From: Catellatospora sp. IY07-71
Lineage (GTDB): Bacteria; Actinomycetota; Actinomycetes; Mycobacteriales; Micromonosporaceae
DNA length: 64,000 nucleotides
Assembly: GCF_018326265.1 (NCBI RefSeq)
Contig: NZ_AP023360.1
Coordinates: forward strand, 6,047,501 to 6,111,500
Direction: 5' to 3'
Shown: positions 9,398 to 19,936 of the stretch, piece by piece
How positions within the stretch are numbered: the stretch's first letter is position 1
Layout: each line of letters opens with the position of its first letter
Notes under the pieces: model-generated
Told to the model about the DNA's origin: nothing
Seen by the model: the letters and a program-made list of their open reading frames with translations, nothing else
The model's database searches: none
Translations under genes and position numbers: made by a program

Positions 9398-10012
9398 ATG
9401 AGGGACACTCCGAGCCGACTGCGCGAAGCGGCCGAACGGCTGCTCGCCGAGCGTGGCGCCGCCCGGATATCGCTGCGTGACATCACCGACGCCGCGGGGG
9501 CCAACGTCGCCTCGGTCGGCTACCACTTCGGCTCCAAGGACGCCCTGCTCGACGACGTCGTCCGCAGTTCCCTCACCGAGATGTACGACCAGCAGAGGGC
9601 CCGATTGGCGCAGCTGCCCGACGACGCAGGGCTCGAAGACCTGGTCCGCGCGTGGATCCTGCCCACCTTCGCCACCCACGCCGAGCAGGACGAAACGCAG
9701 CGCCGACGCTCGCGGATCCTGCAGGACGCACTCAACCAACCCTCCCCCGCCATCACCGCGCTGCTCGCCGAGATGGCCGCACCCGTGCAGCGGCAACTGC
9801 TCGACCGCATCAGCCGCCACGTGCCCCACGTGCCCCAGGACGAGCTGCGGCTGCGGCACACCGCGGTGCTCGCCGCCCTGGGCGCGCTCGGCAGCGACGC
9901 ATTCGCCACAATGCTCGCGGGCGTCGAACCAGACCGGCTCGCCGACCAGCTCGTCGCCTGGATCCTCGGCGGTCTCACGGCCGAGCCCGCCGGACCACGG
10001 CAGACCTCCTGA
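9398..10012 (+). CDS. TetR-family repressor
   Basis: A 204-residue regulator with the N-terminal helix-turn-helix RISLRDITDAAGANVASVGYHFGSKDALL, the hallmark of the family, and an all-helical ligand domain. I prefer the ATG at 9398 (MRDTPSRL) to that at 9371, since the latter would put a palindrome inside the gene; neither has a clear ribosome site. It faces the glycosyltransferase/MMPL pair across two palindromes, so it probably represses them and itself and is released by the compound they handle. Confidence 0.9.
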   Translation: MRDTPSRLREAAERLLAERGAARISLRDITDAAGANVASVGYHFGSKDALLDDVVRSSLTEMYDQQRARLAQLPDDAGLEDLVRAWILPTFATHAEQDETQRRRSRILQDALNQPSPAITALLAEMAAPVQRQLLDRISRHVPHVPQDELRLRHTAVLAALGALGSDAFATMLAGVEPDRLADQLVAWILGGLTAEPAGPRQTS

Positions 10013-10099
10013 CCGCGTGCCGCGGCGACTTCGCCCGGCCAGGCCGGTCACCGATCGGCGGCTCTGGTGGCGCAGTCGACGAACGCCCGAACCAGAGCC

Positions 10100-10528
10100 G
10101 ACATATCCTGGCCGGTCGCGGCGACCTCGTGGCCGAAATCGAAGGCGAGCTCAAGGGCCTGCCCAAACGGATCGGGGAGCCGATCCTGGCAGCGTGGCAC
10201 GCCAAGGAGGACCTGCTCGACCTGCTGGCCACCGCCCGCACCCATCCCAACCGCAAGGACATCGCCGACCTGTTGTGCCGGTTCTACCGCCGTTGTGCCG
10301 AGTCCGGCCTACCCGAGCTGGAAGGTCTGGCCACTACGGTGCAGACCTGGTGGCCGGAGATCCTGGCGTTCATCCGCACCGGGATCACCAAAGCAGGCTC
10401 CGAGGGCACCAACCGGGATCAAGACCGTCGCCCGGGACGCGTACGGCTTCCGCAACCCGGTCAACCAGCGGCTACGCGCCCGCTGTGCCATGATCCGGCG
10501 AGGCCGCGGACATCTTGCCCCTCGCTGA
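10100..10528 (+). pseudogene. ISL3-family transposase, C-terminal remnant
   Basis: KGLPKRIGEPILAAWHAKED, then LPELEGLATTVQTWWPEI and AFIRTGITKAGSEGTNR, match the DDE region of ISL3 transposases (the E of SEGxNR is the last catalytic residue). After NR the frame shifts by one: IKTVARDAYGFRNPVNQRL and the usual end CAMIRRGRGHL are in the next frame up to 10528. The N-terminal zinc-finger and HTH part is missing. Dead fragment of an insertion sequence. Confidence 0.75.
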
Positions 10529-10542
10529 CTTCGTTGACCCGA
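10502..10542 (+). repeat. 41-bp imperfect direct repeat, copy 1 (ISL3 right-end scar)
   Basis: GGCCGCGG...ACTTCGTTGACCCGA, aligned without gaps to 11222-11262 with 36 of 41 bases identical. It overlaps the end of the ISL3 transposase remnant, so it is probably the right end of that element. Confidence 0.65.
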
Positions 10543-10549
10543 GATGTGG

Positions 10550-11074
10550 CTATCCGCTTACGTGCGAGTTAGACCTGCGCGCAAGGACATCTCGAAGTAG
10601 GTCGAGATGCCCGCGGTGCTGGGCAGTTTCCTCGATCATGTGCACGAGAATCCACCGGAGACTGACGGGCCCCGCTCCAAACGACGGTTTCGCTGCGCGG
10701 TGGCTGAGATTCGGGCACGTGGAGGCTGCGTGCCGACTCCTTTGGCATGCAGCGACGTACAGCGCACGCAGCTCGGGGACAGAGTCGTCGCGGCTGAAGT
10801 GGAACTCCCAGCCTGGTTGCGTATCATGCGGCGCTGAAGCCCAGGGCTCTGGCATGGGTACCCCGAGAAGCTTCTCCTGGAACCAGCCATCCTCCACGCG
10901 TGCTAAGTGCTTGATGATGCCTCCGATCGTCAGGTTTGTCGCCGGCAGAAGCTGGGCAGCCGCGTCGTCATCACTGAGTCCGTCGAGTGCGCTCAGGACG
11001 CAGTAGCGATGAAAGTCGAGGAACTGTTCCAAGGTGTCGCGCTCGTCTGCGGCGATGTCGGGGAACCTGACCAC
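10550..11074 (-). CDS. DinB/DUF664-family protein
   Basis: A 174-residue protein of the DinB four-helix-bundle superfamily, DUF664/mini-circle type: MVRFPDIAADERDTLEQFLDFHR, NLTIGGIIKHLARVEDGWF and the final helix VHMIEETAQHRGHLDLLRD. Three His (KHL, in helix 2; HM and H in EETAQHRGH) form the expected metal site. Such proteins are metal-dependent, often mycothiol- or bacillithiol-dependent S-transferases; the substrate is unknown. The gene is bracketed by two ISL3-like scars 720 bp apart and faces no partner, so it may have arrived with an element. Confidence 0.85.
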   Translation of the reverse strand: MVRFPDIAADERDTLEQFLDFHRYCVLSALDGLSDDDAAAQLLPATNLTIGGIIKHLARVEDGWFQEKLLGVPMPEPWASAPHDTQPGWEFHFSRDDSVPELRALYVAACQRSRHAASTCPNLSHRAAKPSFGAGPVSLRWILVHMIEETAQHRGHLDLLRDVLARRSNSHVSG

Positions 11075-11221
11075 TCGGCGAGTGTTTCATATCTGCACTT
11101 GCGGCCGCTGGCCCGAGTTGTGGCCGGGCCAGGGCGCCAAGCAACCAACATCGGCAACGGGCTGACCGGGAGCGCCATGGCGCGCAGCGCAGTTACGCAG
11201 CGTGCCGTTGCGCCACCATCC

Positions 11222-11262
11222 GGCCGCGGCCATCTGGACCCCCGCTAACTTCGTTGACCCGA
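11222..11262 (+). repeat. 41-bp imperfect direct repeat, copy 2
   Basis: Matches 10502-10542 at 36 of 41 positions. On the minus strand it is also readable as the last residues of the decayed TetR gene (AAYFGSTKLA), so the element end may have landed in that gene's 3' part. Confidence 0.65.
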
Positions 11263-11763
11263 AGTACGCGGCGATGGCGGTCGGGTGCCGCCGGGCGACG
11301 CGGCCATGTCGAAGTCTTTCACCGCGTCCGCGTCCGGGCGGGGGCCTGCTCCGCCAGGACGTGACCGACCGGGAAGCGCTCGACGGTCAAGACGATCACG
11401 CGGGCCTCTCGCACCGGGATACCGTGCGCCACCAGGGTGCTTATGGCCTGCTCGGAGATGTCGGCCATGGTGCGGGAGAGCTGGGAGGCGGAGACGGCCC
11501 GGGCGCCGTCGGGGTGGGCGAGCAGTGCCCGCCGGAGCCGCTGCGCGAGGCCGTCCAGCCAGTCTTGCCGGCACTGATCGGGCTCGGGCGGTGACAGGTC
11601 GCCGAACTGCGCCCGGAGCGCAGCTGTTCGCTGGTGGGCTCGAACTGGCGGCTCGGTGTGGTCGCTGCTGGTCGTCACAGGCCCGCGGCAGGAGCGGTGT
11701 GGACGTCGAGCGCGGGCGACGGCGCGGGCACCTGACCGGAGCTGGGCGGTCCCGATTGAACAT
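11240..11763 (-). pseudogene. TetR-type repressor remnant (no HTH, two frameshifts)
   Basis: The C-terminal TetR ligand-domain signature is clear: LRRALLAHPDGARAV, ISTLVAHGIPVREA and VERFPVGHVLAEQ (PF02909-like). At about 11330 the frame must shift to read PRPDADAVKDFDMAA, and again at about 11290 to read RHPTAIAAYF, the normal C-terminus. No helix-turn-helix is present upstream. A good start signal (GGAGG at 11778-11782, ATG at 11763) remains, so the 5' region survives while the DNA-binding segment was deleted. Non-functional. Confidence 0.6.
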
Positions 11764-11837
11764 TGACACTTTTCGTTCCTCCAGTGATAGTAAGTGCACA
11801 CTGTTCCCATCGGGTTTCTGGCCTGTGGCCGGCGTAG

Positions 11838-13247
<1,410 letters not shown>

Positions 13248-13285
13248 CCCGCAACTGAGCGCACGAGTCGGCAATGACAAATCCG

Positions 13286-13318
13286 GGGTTGGGAATCCCG
13301 ACCAGGGATTCCCAACCC
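13286..13318 (+). terminator. Perfect 14-bp hairpin after the esterase gene
   Basis: GGGTTGGGAATCCC (13286-13299), loop GACCA, exact complement at 13305-13318. It begins 39 bases after the stop codon. Confidence 0.8.
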
Positions 13319-13945
13319 ATGCCTGTACCCATACTCCAGGCCCGCCCTGCCCTCGTTCGTCCAATCAGATGAAACCGAGCGGCAACCGGTACCGGGGTCC
13401 GGCTGCGCATGCCCGACGGCACCGTCGCGACGGAGGCTTACTAATGGCACGAGCCGGCCGGGGATACCCGGGCCAAGACCAGCCCCATCGCGCGCGTTCT
13501 GAGCTTGCTGGGCGGCTCAAGGCCGGACGGTTGCGACTGGCTGCGCAGCCGGCCTACGACGTCCCTGATCCGGCCAGCTTGGACGTCGACACGCTGTACT
13601 GGGGTCGCTGCGGTTCCTTCATCCGCTTCTTGACCCGAGAACGGCAGTCGCGAGACCTCGACCAGGTAGCCGCCGTTCTCGCGGTGCCCGCAGTCGGGGG
13701 CGTAGCAGTGCGCGGCCCGATGAGTCACGCTGTCTACCGGCTCGGAGCCGTGCGTGTGCCACACGCAGCATCACAGGCACCAAACCTTGTGGCGTCCTCC
13801 GTCTTGGTCAGCCGTAGTCGGCACATTCCACTACATGCCGCTGGAGTACTAGCGCCAGCCGCCCGGGGTGGGTTGGCTCGCTGTGTTCAAAGATCGTCTG
13901 GTGCCAAGGTTCGACGAGGTTGCATGCGTTCGTGAGACCAGGCCG
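13319..13945. other. 627 bp without a recognisable gene; possible IS scar
   Basis: Two open frames compete here (plus 13369-13935, minus 13441-13764); neither resembles a family I know and neither has a convincing start signal. Near 13830-13853 the bases ACTACATGCCGCTGGAGTAC end in CTAG, the preferred target of IS630 elements, so this may be the edge of a lost insertion sequence. Confidence 0.3.
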
Positions 13946-14476
13946 ATGACGGGCATATGGAGCCTCATTGGGCCGGCAATCGGCGCCTTAGCCACAATCG
14001 TGGGGGTACTCACTGGGAGCCACATCGGCAACCGCTCGCAGGAGCGGAACTGGGCGAGAGGGGCATGCCGCGATGCGTGCGGTGACGTCCTTGCGAGCTA
14101 CGCCAGGATTCACGATGATTTCAGCTTCTGGGCGCGGCGTTCGAAGGTGCCAGAGATTGACTGGCCGAGCTGGAACCGTGCCATGAACATGCTTCGCCTG
14201 GTGGGTCCGCCCGAGCTGGTACAGGCGGGCGATGCGGTGGATAGCGAGTTCTGGCTCATCGAGGCCGAACTCGTTGCCGGCAAGCTCGGCCTCGACAACT
14301 GGCTTCAGATGCAGGCGAAGCTCGAAGCCAAGCATCTTGCCTTCATCAACGCGGTGCGACGCCATCTCTTGCCCGGCAGCCTCGATCTCATCACCGCAGT
14401 CGGCAGGCCAGGGCCAGAGAGTCCCATTTGGCACAAGCCTGAGCAGGACATGACGTCCAAGCCCGGAGAGGAATAA
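13946..14476 (+). CDS. Hypothetical protein with N-terminal membrane anchor
   Basis: The 176-residue product starts MTGIWSLIGPAIGALATIVG: a single membrane helix (about 3-24) followed by a soluble, helix-rich domain containing many Trp and acidic residues (DFSFWARRSKVPEIDW, EFWLIEAELVAGKLG). I do not recognise a family; the topology is that of small actinobacterial proteins with a cytoplasmic helical bundle. The start is chosen because the hydrophobic segment begins there; a longer version from 13868 would put 26 polar residues before it. Codon bias is normal, supporting a real gene. Confidence 0.55.
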   Translation: MTGIWSLIGPAIGALATIVGVLTGSHIGNRSQERNWARGACRDACGDVLASYARIHDDFSFWARRSKVPEIDWPSWNRAMNMLRLVGPPELVQAGDAVDSEFWLIEAELVAGKLGLDNWLQMQAKLEAKHLAFINAVRRHLLPGSLDLITAVGRPGPESPIWHKPEQDMTSKPGEE

Positions 14477-14650
14477 GGCCTGGCTAGTGTGCGAGTGGGT
14501 GCATCGGCTTCGCCCGTAGCAGGTAGCGGCCGTGCCAGAACCGCGACGAGCCGCCGTGCAGTCGGATGCGGCCGACCGATGCCACCGGGCTCGATGGCGT
14601 CGGTCGGCCGCCTTCTGCGCACAGCCACCAGCCTGAGGCGAGCTGCGCGA

Positions 14651-17089
14651 TCATGCCTGGGCGAGCACGGCGTGCAGGTCCCGGGCGGCGGTGACGTACC
14701 CGCTGCCACCTCCCCGGGCCGCGACCTCGGCCAGCCCGGCGATGTGGCCGCGCCGGCCGATCGCCCGCGCGCATCGGGTGGCGAGCTGCAGGATGTCGGC
14801 GATGCCGGGTCGGGGCTTCGGCGTGGTCAGGAGGTGGGGCAGCGCCCCGGCGCAGATCTGCCAGACGGCGTCGACGGCCCCCGCCTCCGCCGCGCTGCGC
14901 AGGGTGTCGGCCGCCCGGTCGAGTTTGATCGAACCGGCTGAGACGCAGTCGCCGAGGTCGTCGCCGACCTCGAGCCAGTTCACGCCCGTGCCGAAGCCGA
15001 TGATCGCGTCGACCGTGGCCACCCGGTCCACTGCCTGTGGCGCCGTCATGCCATAGACGAGGGCGAGGCTGGTCGCGGCACCGGTCGGCCCGTGCGACTC
15101 GGCGAGCAGCGGCAGCACAGCCGCCGAGCCGTGGGCGCCGCCGCTGCTGTCGGCCGACATCGCCAGCCGCGCGAGGACCCATCCGGCGACGACGTCGCGG
15201 TGTGACGGCAGCGCCCCGGCCCACAGCCCGGGCGACGACATCCACGGTAGGAAGAGCGGCCGGTCGTGCGACGGCAATGTGAGGATCGCGGTCTCCACTG
15301 GATCGGTTCCTGGGGGCGGGGTGATGGCGACGGCGACTCGGCGGTCGGGCAGGTCGGCGAGCCAGGGATATTTTCCCTTGTGGCCGTGCTGCTCGACCCG
15401 CGTGATCACCGGGTCGGGGTGGCCGTCGCGCAGCCGACGGGCGAACGCGAGCCCGGCCGGGCCGGTCAGGCGGTCGGCGCGGCGGGCGATCGCTGGTTCG
15501 ATCTCGGTACGCGGAATCCGCAGCAGCGCCTGCGCCAGGTCCCCCGGCCACGGCTGCCAGCCGTCGCGTTCGGCTCGTTCGAGGCGGTCGAGCAGGACGG
15601 CCGGGTCGAGATGGCCGTTGATCTGCGTGGGCGTTGCGATGAGGAATGGCACCGGCTGCCGCGTGAGCTGCCGTTCGATGTCGAGGAGCCGCAGCTCCGT
15701 CACGGTCTCCGGTGATTGTTTGGTGCGGTTGAGCAGATGGGCGACCGCGACGTCGTCCGGGAGTCCGACGAATGCATCGTTCAGCCTGCCCGGGACGGTG
15801 TCGAGCAGCCCGTACAGGACCTTTGCCAGGAGCAGCCGGGGGCCGGCGACCCACTGGTTGTCCAGGCTCCCCTCGTGTGCATGCACGACCGGGCCGATCG
15901 CTGCGGCGAGCTCCGCGCGGCTGCGCCGGTGCCACTCGACCAGCCCGGCGAGCACACGTTCGCGCGCGGCGATGGACGGGTCCCCGCTGAGCATCGAGGC
16001 GAGCTCCTCCGCGAGCTCCGCCAGACTCGCGATCGGCGCCGGGATCTCGGGAATCACCGCGGCTGGTGGCGGCGCCGACACCAGCGTGCCCGCTTCGGCC
16101 GGCTCCTCCAGCAGGGCGAGCAGCTCGGTGGCGCGGCTGGGATGGCGTTTGGCCGCCTGGCGCAGCCAGGTCGCCTGTGTCTTGAGGAAGCCCTTCTCGG
16201 TGCGGCTCAGCGCGACCGGGGCGAGGCCGACCAGCGTCTCGGCGTCGAGCAGCCCGGCTTCGTCGGCTGCACGCAGGCTGCGCTGGGCGGCTGCGGCCGC
16301 GGTACCGAGGTGAGCGCTGAGGAGCGGGATGTAGTCCGCGACCCGGCCGGCTACTTCTTCCGGCGTGGGTGAAAGCTGATCGTGCAGTGTGACGTACGCG
16401 CGCAGCTGTCCTGGCCGCCCGCCGCGCAGCAGCCGGGCGAGGCAGCCGTCGAGCAGCATCGCCCGGATGGCCGGGTCCTCGCCCGCGAGCCGGATCATGG
16501 ATGTGTTGAAGCCGGTGCCGAAGAACGTGAACTCCAGCAGGGCACCCATGTCGTCGGTGGCGAACAGCTGCGGTAGCAGCCGCTGGGCGTAGTCGCCGCG
16601 GGTGAGGGCGGCGTAGGGGTCGTGGTGCGCCCTGATCCAGGAGATCCAGCCGCGGGTGAAGCCCTCGGTCTGCGGTGCCTGCAGCCCGGCCGCCCTGGCC
16701 AGCGCGTCGACGATCAGCCATTCCGCGGCCGACGCTCCTTGGGTCTGTGCCCAGAGCCGGGCGAGTTCGCCGAGCCACGGCACGCCCCGAGCCACGAGCA
16801 GTTCGGCGGTCTGCGCCGGCAGGTCACTGCGCTGCCAGCGCAGACTGCCCCGGTTCAGCGCACTCATCGCCTTCTTGGCGGTCGGCGCGCAGCCGAGCAG
16901 CGCCAGTCCGCCTGCCGCGGCCAGGCGACCGTCCATGCGGCCGCCCAGCCCTTGCCTCAGGTAGGCGCCGACGGCCGCGAACGCGGCCTTGCGGTCACGT
17001 TCCGACGCTGCCATCAGGTGCGCGTGCACCCCCTGCACGTCACGTTTGTTCAGCGCCGTGGCCAGTTCGGCCGGGAGCGGGGCGGTCAC
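14651..17089 (-). CDS. DUF6493-like helical-repeat protein
   Basis: An 812-residue cytoplasmic protein of alternating helices, which looks like an alpha-solenoid: N-terminal LPAELATALNKRDVQGVHAHLM (ankyrin/HEAT-like counting region), a central block with WISWIRAHHDPYAALTRGDYAQRL, and a C-terminal DADxI-type region ending DLHAVLAQA. I recognise it as the DUF6493 type that in actinomycetes is encoded next to SWIM zinc-finger, VWA and MoxR-like proteins. GTG at 17089 overlaps the stop of a 77-residue upstream ORF (GTGA), so translation is coupled. No catalytic motif is visible. The usual VWA/AAA partners are absent here. Confidence 0.6.
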   Translation of the reverse strand: MTAPLPAELATALNKRDVQGVHAHLMAASERDRKAAFAAVGAYLRQGLGGRMDGRLAAAGGLALLGCAPTAKKAMSALNRGSLRWQRSDLPAQTAELLVARGVPWLGELARLWAQTQGASAAEWLIVDALARAAGLQAPQTEGFTRGWISWIRAHHDPYAALTRGDYAQRLLPQLFATDDMGALLEFTFFGTGFNTSMIRLAGEDPAIRAMLLDGCLARLLRGGRPGQLRAYVTLHDQLSPTPEEVAGRVADYIPLLSAHLGTAAAAAQRSLRAADEAGLLDAETLVGLAPVALSRTEKGFLKTQATWLRQAAKRHPSRATELLALLEEPAEAGTLVSAPPPAAVIPEIPAPIASLAELAEELASMLSGDPSIAARERVLAGLVEWHRRSRAELAAAIGPVVHAHEGSLDNQWVAGPRLLLAKVLYGLLDTVPGRLNDAFVGLPDDVAVAHLLNRTKQSPETVTELRLLDIERQLTRQPVPFLIATPTQINGHLDPAVLLDRLERAERDGWQPWPGDLAQALLRIPRTEIEPAIARRADRLTGPAGLAFARRLRDGHPDPVITRVEQHGHKGKYPWLADLPDRRVAVAITPPPGTDPVETAILTLPSHDRPLFLPWMSSPGLWAGALPSHRDVVAGWVLARLAMSADSSGGAHGSAAVLPLLAESHGPTGAATSLALVYGMTAPQAVDRVATVDAIIGFGTGVNWLEVGDDLGDCVSAGSIKLDRAADTLRSAAEAGAVDAVWQICAGALPHLLTTPKPRPGIADILQLATRCARAIGRRGHIAGLAEVAARGGGSGYVTAARDLHAVLAQA

Positions 17090-17319
17090 TGCGCCACCTC
17101 GGCCAGCGCTCCCCGGGCGATGAGCGCCGCGAGCCGGTGGAAGTATCGGGTACGCGCGACGTCGACGACGGCGAGCAGGCTGGCGGCGACCGGCCGCGGA
17201 GTCGTCATGAAGCCTTCGAAGAACCGGGGATTCGCGCTGAGCCCGCCGGACGTCTGCAGGTCGAGGCCGTCGGCGGTGAGACCGGACGGCCCGGCGTGGG
17301 CGTAGCTCGTCGTCGACAT
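17086..17319 (-). pseudogene. SWIM zinc-finger protein remnant (internally deleted)
   Basis: The 77-residue frame begins MSTTSYAHAGPSGLTADGLD and continues SANPRFFEGFMTTPRPVAASLLAV, which is how SWIM zinc-finger proteins found next to DUF6493 genes start. The Cys/His SWIM motif (CxCx..CxH) is missing; after VARTRYFHR the frame runs straight into LAALIARGALAEVAQ and stops in a GTGA overlap with the DUF6493 gene. The simplest reading is an in-frame internal deletion that removed the functional domain but kept both ends and the coupling. Inference from recalled family sequence. Confidence 0.5.
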
Positions 17320-17532
17320 GGCCGGGAAGATATCGGAGCCCGCCGACAGCCGCCGTCCGGTGGATCGCGGACAGGACGGCAGCGCTGGTCAGGTCAGCGG
17401 GAGCCTGGTCCGCCGAGCAGCCCCATCTGATGGGCACGTCGGCGTAGGTTCAAAGATCAAATCCATGACGGTCCGGCACCGACGCCCGAAGGTTGCCCGA
17501 CGGGGCTTCCACCGCAGGCAGCGGGCCGTGGG

Positions 17533-18105
17533 TCATGCGACGTCGAACCATTCGTTGCCGGCAGCCCAGTGCTTGACCCACCCCGCGAAGCCAGGCTCGC
17601 CCGTGGTGTGGCCGAACTCCGCCCCGAACGGCATCGCACCCTCACCACTGATCCACCAGATGTGCCCGCGATGCGGCCCGTTGACGATCAGGTGCCAGTA
17701 CATGCCGCAGCCGTCAGTGCCGAGCACGACCGAACCGTGGCTGAAGACTGGGTCCAGCAGCCGATCAAGCTCCTCAACCGGCCGGTTCTCGCCCTCCCAC
17801 AACCACGGTGAGGTAAGCGGAAAGGGCTGGCTCAAGTCGCGATCGGGCCAGTGCGTGGCCCAGTCGGAGGGCTGGGAGGCAAGCCCGATCAGGCCGTACT
17901 CCGGCGGCCCGGAGTGCGAACCGTCGGAGATCTCGGCGACGAACGTCCGGTACGGCTCCGGCAGCACTACGCCGTGCTCCTGCTCGAAAGCGGCCACAGC
18001 GTCCCAGCCCAGCGCGGACTCGCCGTCGTCATCGACATCCAGCGCGGCACGAATCGCCGCCAGGTCATCGGGGTCTGCCAGCTCAGTGTTCACGCGCCAT
18101 TTCAT
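17533..18105 (-). CDS. SMI1/KNR4 (SUKH) family protein
   Basis: A 190-residue protein with the SUKH core: DAVAAFEQEHGVVLPEPYRTFVAEISDGSHSGPPEYGLIGL, i.e. the (E..G..LP..y..fl....G) motif followed by the GlP-type loop, and a C-terminal GEGAMPFGAEFGH..FAGWVKHW. SUKH proteins often serve as immunity partners of polymorphic toxins, but many actinobacterial copies are solitary. No toxin gene lies beside it. ATG at 18105 (MKWRVN) is preferred over 18120. Confidence 0.8.
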   Translation of the reverse strand: MKWRVNTELADPDDLAAIRAALDVDDDGESALGWDAVAAFEQEHGVVLPEPYRTFVAEISDGSHSGPPEYGLIGLASQPSDWATHWPDRDLSQPFPLTSPWLWEGENRPVEELDRLLDPVFSHGSVVLGTDGCGMYWHLIVNGPHRGHIWWISGEGAMPFGAEFGHTTGEPGFAGWVKHWAAGNEWFDVA

Positions 18106-18153
18106 ACCAGCCGACAGCACACAGCTCTCACCCGCGTACTCCAGCCCGCCTGA

Positions 18154-18664
18154 GGAACCGTCCAGGCCGCCGGCCGCGCCGCGGCGCTAACCATCCAGTG
18201 GCGCGAGGGTTCCAAAGGCCAGATGTCGTCGAAGTTCGTGCTGCTACGGATCCGCGTGGCCGGGCGCCGTCCGCGCCTTGCCATGGCCGACGACGGCACC
18301 ATCGGTCTGACCTGGCTGATCGCCCAGTGGCCCGACGATGAGGCAGAGCCGGTCAAGTACTGGCTGTCGAACCTGCCCGACGACACCCACCCGGCGACCC
18401 TCGTCCGGCTGGCTAAGATCCGGTGGCGGATCGAGCACGACTACCGCGAACTCAAGACCGGCCTCGGCCTGGACCACTTCGAAGGCCGGTCGTTCACCGG
18501 CTGGCACCGCCACGTCACCCTGGTCACCGCCGCACACCTGTTCATCACCACACTGCGCCAAGACCCAAAAGCGGATGCGCCGGCCTGACCCTCTACAAGG
18601 TCATCGGCGAACGCCAGCTCCTCCTCGCCACCTGGACCGGCGCCTGCCCCACCTGCCGACGATA
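18154..18664 (+). pseudogene. IS701-type transposase, C-terminal remnant
   Basis: TIQWREGSKGQMSSKFVLLRI, YWLSNLPDDTHPATLVRLAK and IRWRIEHDYRELKTGLGLDHFEGRS are the DDE_5/IS701 transposase C-terminal half (the EHDYRELK motif holds the last catalytic Glu). The reading frame begins after a stop at 18151, and near 18570 it shifts: the normal tail LLLATWTGACPTCRR lies in another frame to 18664. 5'-truncated and frameshifted, hence dead. Confidence 0.8.
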
Positions 18665-18714
18665 GATTAGAACCGTCCGCCGCAAGCGCCGGCCGCCGAC
18701 CTAACAAAGCACTA

Positions 18715-19809
18715 CTAGTGTGCTGAGTCTTTGATTCGTTTGCAGTACGCGGCGAGGCTGGCGAGGATCTCGTCGGCGGTCTTGGTCCACACGTACGGGC
18801 GTGGCTGCTCGTTCCACATGTCCAGCCACGCCCGGATGTCCTTCTCCAGCGCGGTGACGCTGCGGTGGACACCGCGACGGATCAGCTTGTCGGTGATCTC
18901 GGCGAAGAACCGCTCGACGAGGTTGAGCCAGCTGGCGCCGGTCGGGGTGAAGTGCAGGTGGAACCTCCGGTTGCGCAGCAGCCATCGCTTGACCGCAGGG
19001 GTCTTGTGCGTGGCGTAGTTGTCGAGGATCAGGTGGACGTCCAGGTCCTGCGGCACGGCGGCGTCGATGCGGCGCAGGAACCGCAGGAACTCCTGCTGCC
19101 GGTGGCGGCGGTGGATCGAGCCGATCACCTTGCCGCTGGCCACGTCCAGCGCGGCGAACAGGCTCGTCACCCCTGCACGCAGGTAGTCGTGCGTGCGCCT
19201 TTCCGGCACGCCCGGCTGCATCGGCAGGACCGGCTGGGACCGGTCCAGGGCCTGGATCTGCGACTTCTCGTCCACGCACAAGACGAGTGCCCGCTCGGGC
19301 GGGTCCAGGTACAGGCCGACGACATCGCGGACCTTCTCCACGAACAGCGGATCGGTCGACAGCTTGAACGTCTCGGCCCGCCAGGGCTGCAGTCCGAACG
19401 TGCGCCAGACCCGCGAGACCGTCGACTGCGACAGCCCGGTCGCGGCGGCCATGGACCGGCTCGACCAGTGGGTCGCGTTGCGGGGCTTGGACTCCAGGGT
19501 CGCCACGACGATCCGCTCGACGTCGGCGTCGCTGACCGTGCGGGGCCGGCCGGGCCGGGGCTCGTCGAACAGCCCGTCGAGCCGGTCGGCGACGAACCGT
19601 GCCCGCCACGTCCCGACCGTCGGCAGCGATACACCCAGCAGCCGCGAGACCTCGCTGTTGGACATGCCCTCTGCACAGGTCAGCACGATCCGTGCCCGCA
19701 TCGCCAACGCCTGAGCCGTGGTTCGCCTGCGAGTCAACGCTTCCAATGCCTCGCGCTCGACGTCGGTCAACTCCAGCAGCGCGAGCTTCGGCCCACGACC
19801 ATCACCCAT
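18715..19809 (-). CDS. IS630-family transposase (element A, intact copy)
   Basis: A 364-residue single-frame DDE transposase. The N-terminus has a winged HTH ([23 protein letters not shown]), then the HTH_32-like linker [18 protein letters not shown], and the catalytic triad: Asp in VLCVDEKSQ, Asp in [11 protein letters not shown], Glu in [12 protein letters not shown], followed by [12 protein letters not shown]. The stop codon TAG is formed by the terminal CTAG. All three acids and the spacing are intact, so this copy is potentially active and could move the defective copy 2. Confidence 0.95.
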   Translation of the reverse strand: MGDGRGPKLALLELTDVEREALEALTRRRTTAQALAMRARIVLTCAEGMSNSEVSRLLGVSLPTVGTWRARFVADRLDGLFDEPRPGRPRTVSDADVERIVVATLESKPRNATHWSSRSMAAATGLSQSTVSRVWRTFGLQPWRAETFKLSTDPLFVEKVRDVVGLYLDPPERALVLCVDEKSQIQALDRSQPVLPMQPGVPERRTHDYLRAGVTSLFAALDVASGKVIGSIHRRHRQQEFLRFLRRIDAAVPQDLDVHLILDNYATHKTPAVKRWLLRNRRFHLHFTPTGASWLNLVERFFAEITDKLIRRGVHRSVTALEKDIRAWLDMWNEQPRPYVWTKTADEILASLAAYCKRIKDSAH

Positions 19810-19846
19810 ACCAGAACTAACAGCAAATTACGGACTCAGGACACTA
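18716..19846 (-). mobile_element. IS630-family element A, copy 1 (minus orientation)
   Basis: Bounded by TA at 18716-18717 and 19845-19846. Terminal inverted repeats begin TAGTGTGCTGAGTC at the left and, read inward from the right, TAGTGTCCTGAGTC; about 18 of the first 23 bases match. It sits in a CTAG context, the usual IS630 target. Its right TA is also the left TA of element B. Confidence 0.9.
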
Positions 19847-19936
19847 GACACTTTTCGCAGTGGGGGTCTGGTCCGAGTCCACTTTGAGGCTTTCGGGTGA
19901 TCGCGGCTGTCGTCGGTGGTCGGGTGTGCTGGTGGC

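Noticed and set aside
13369..13935. 188-codon plus-strand frame
   Set aside because: No start signal, no domain, and a competing minus-strand frame; kept only as an unassigned region.
14484..16778. Second long minus-strand frame of 764 codons
   Set aside because: Arg-rich shifted-frame shadow of the DUF6493 gene.
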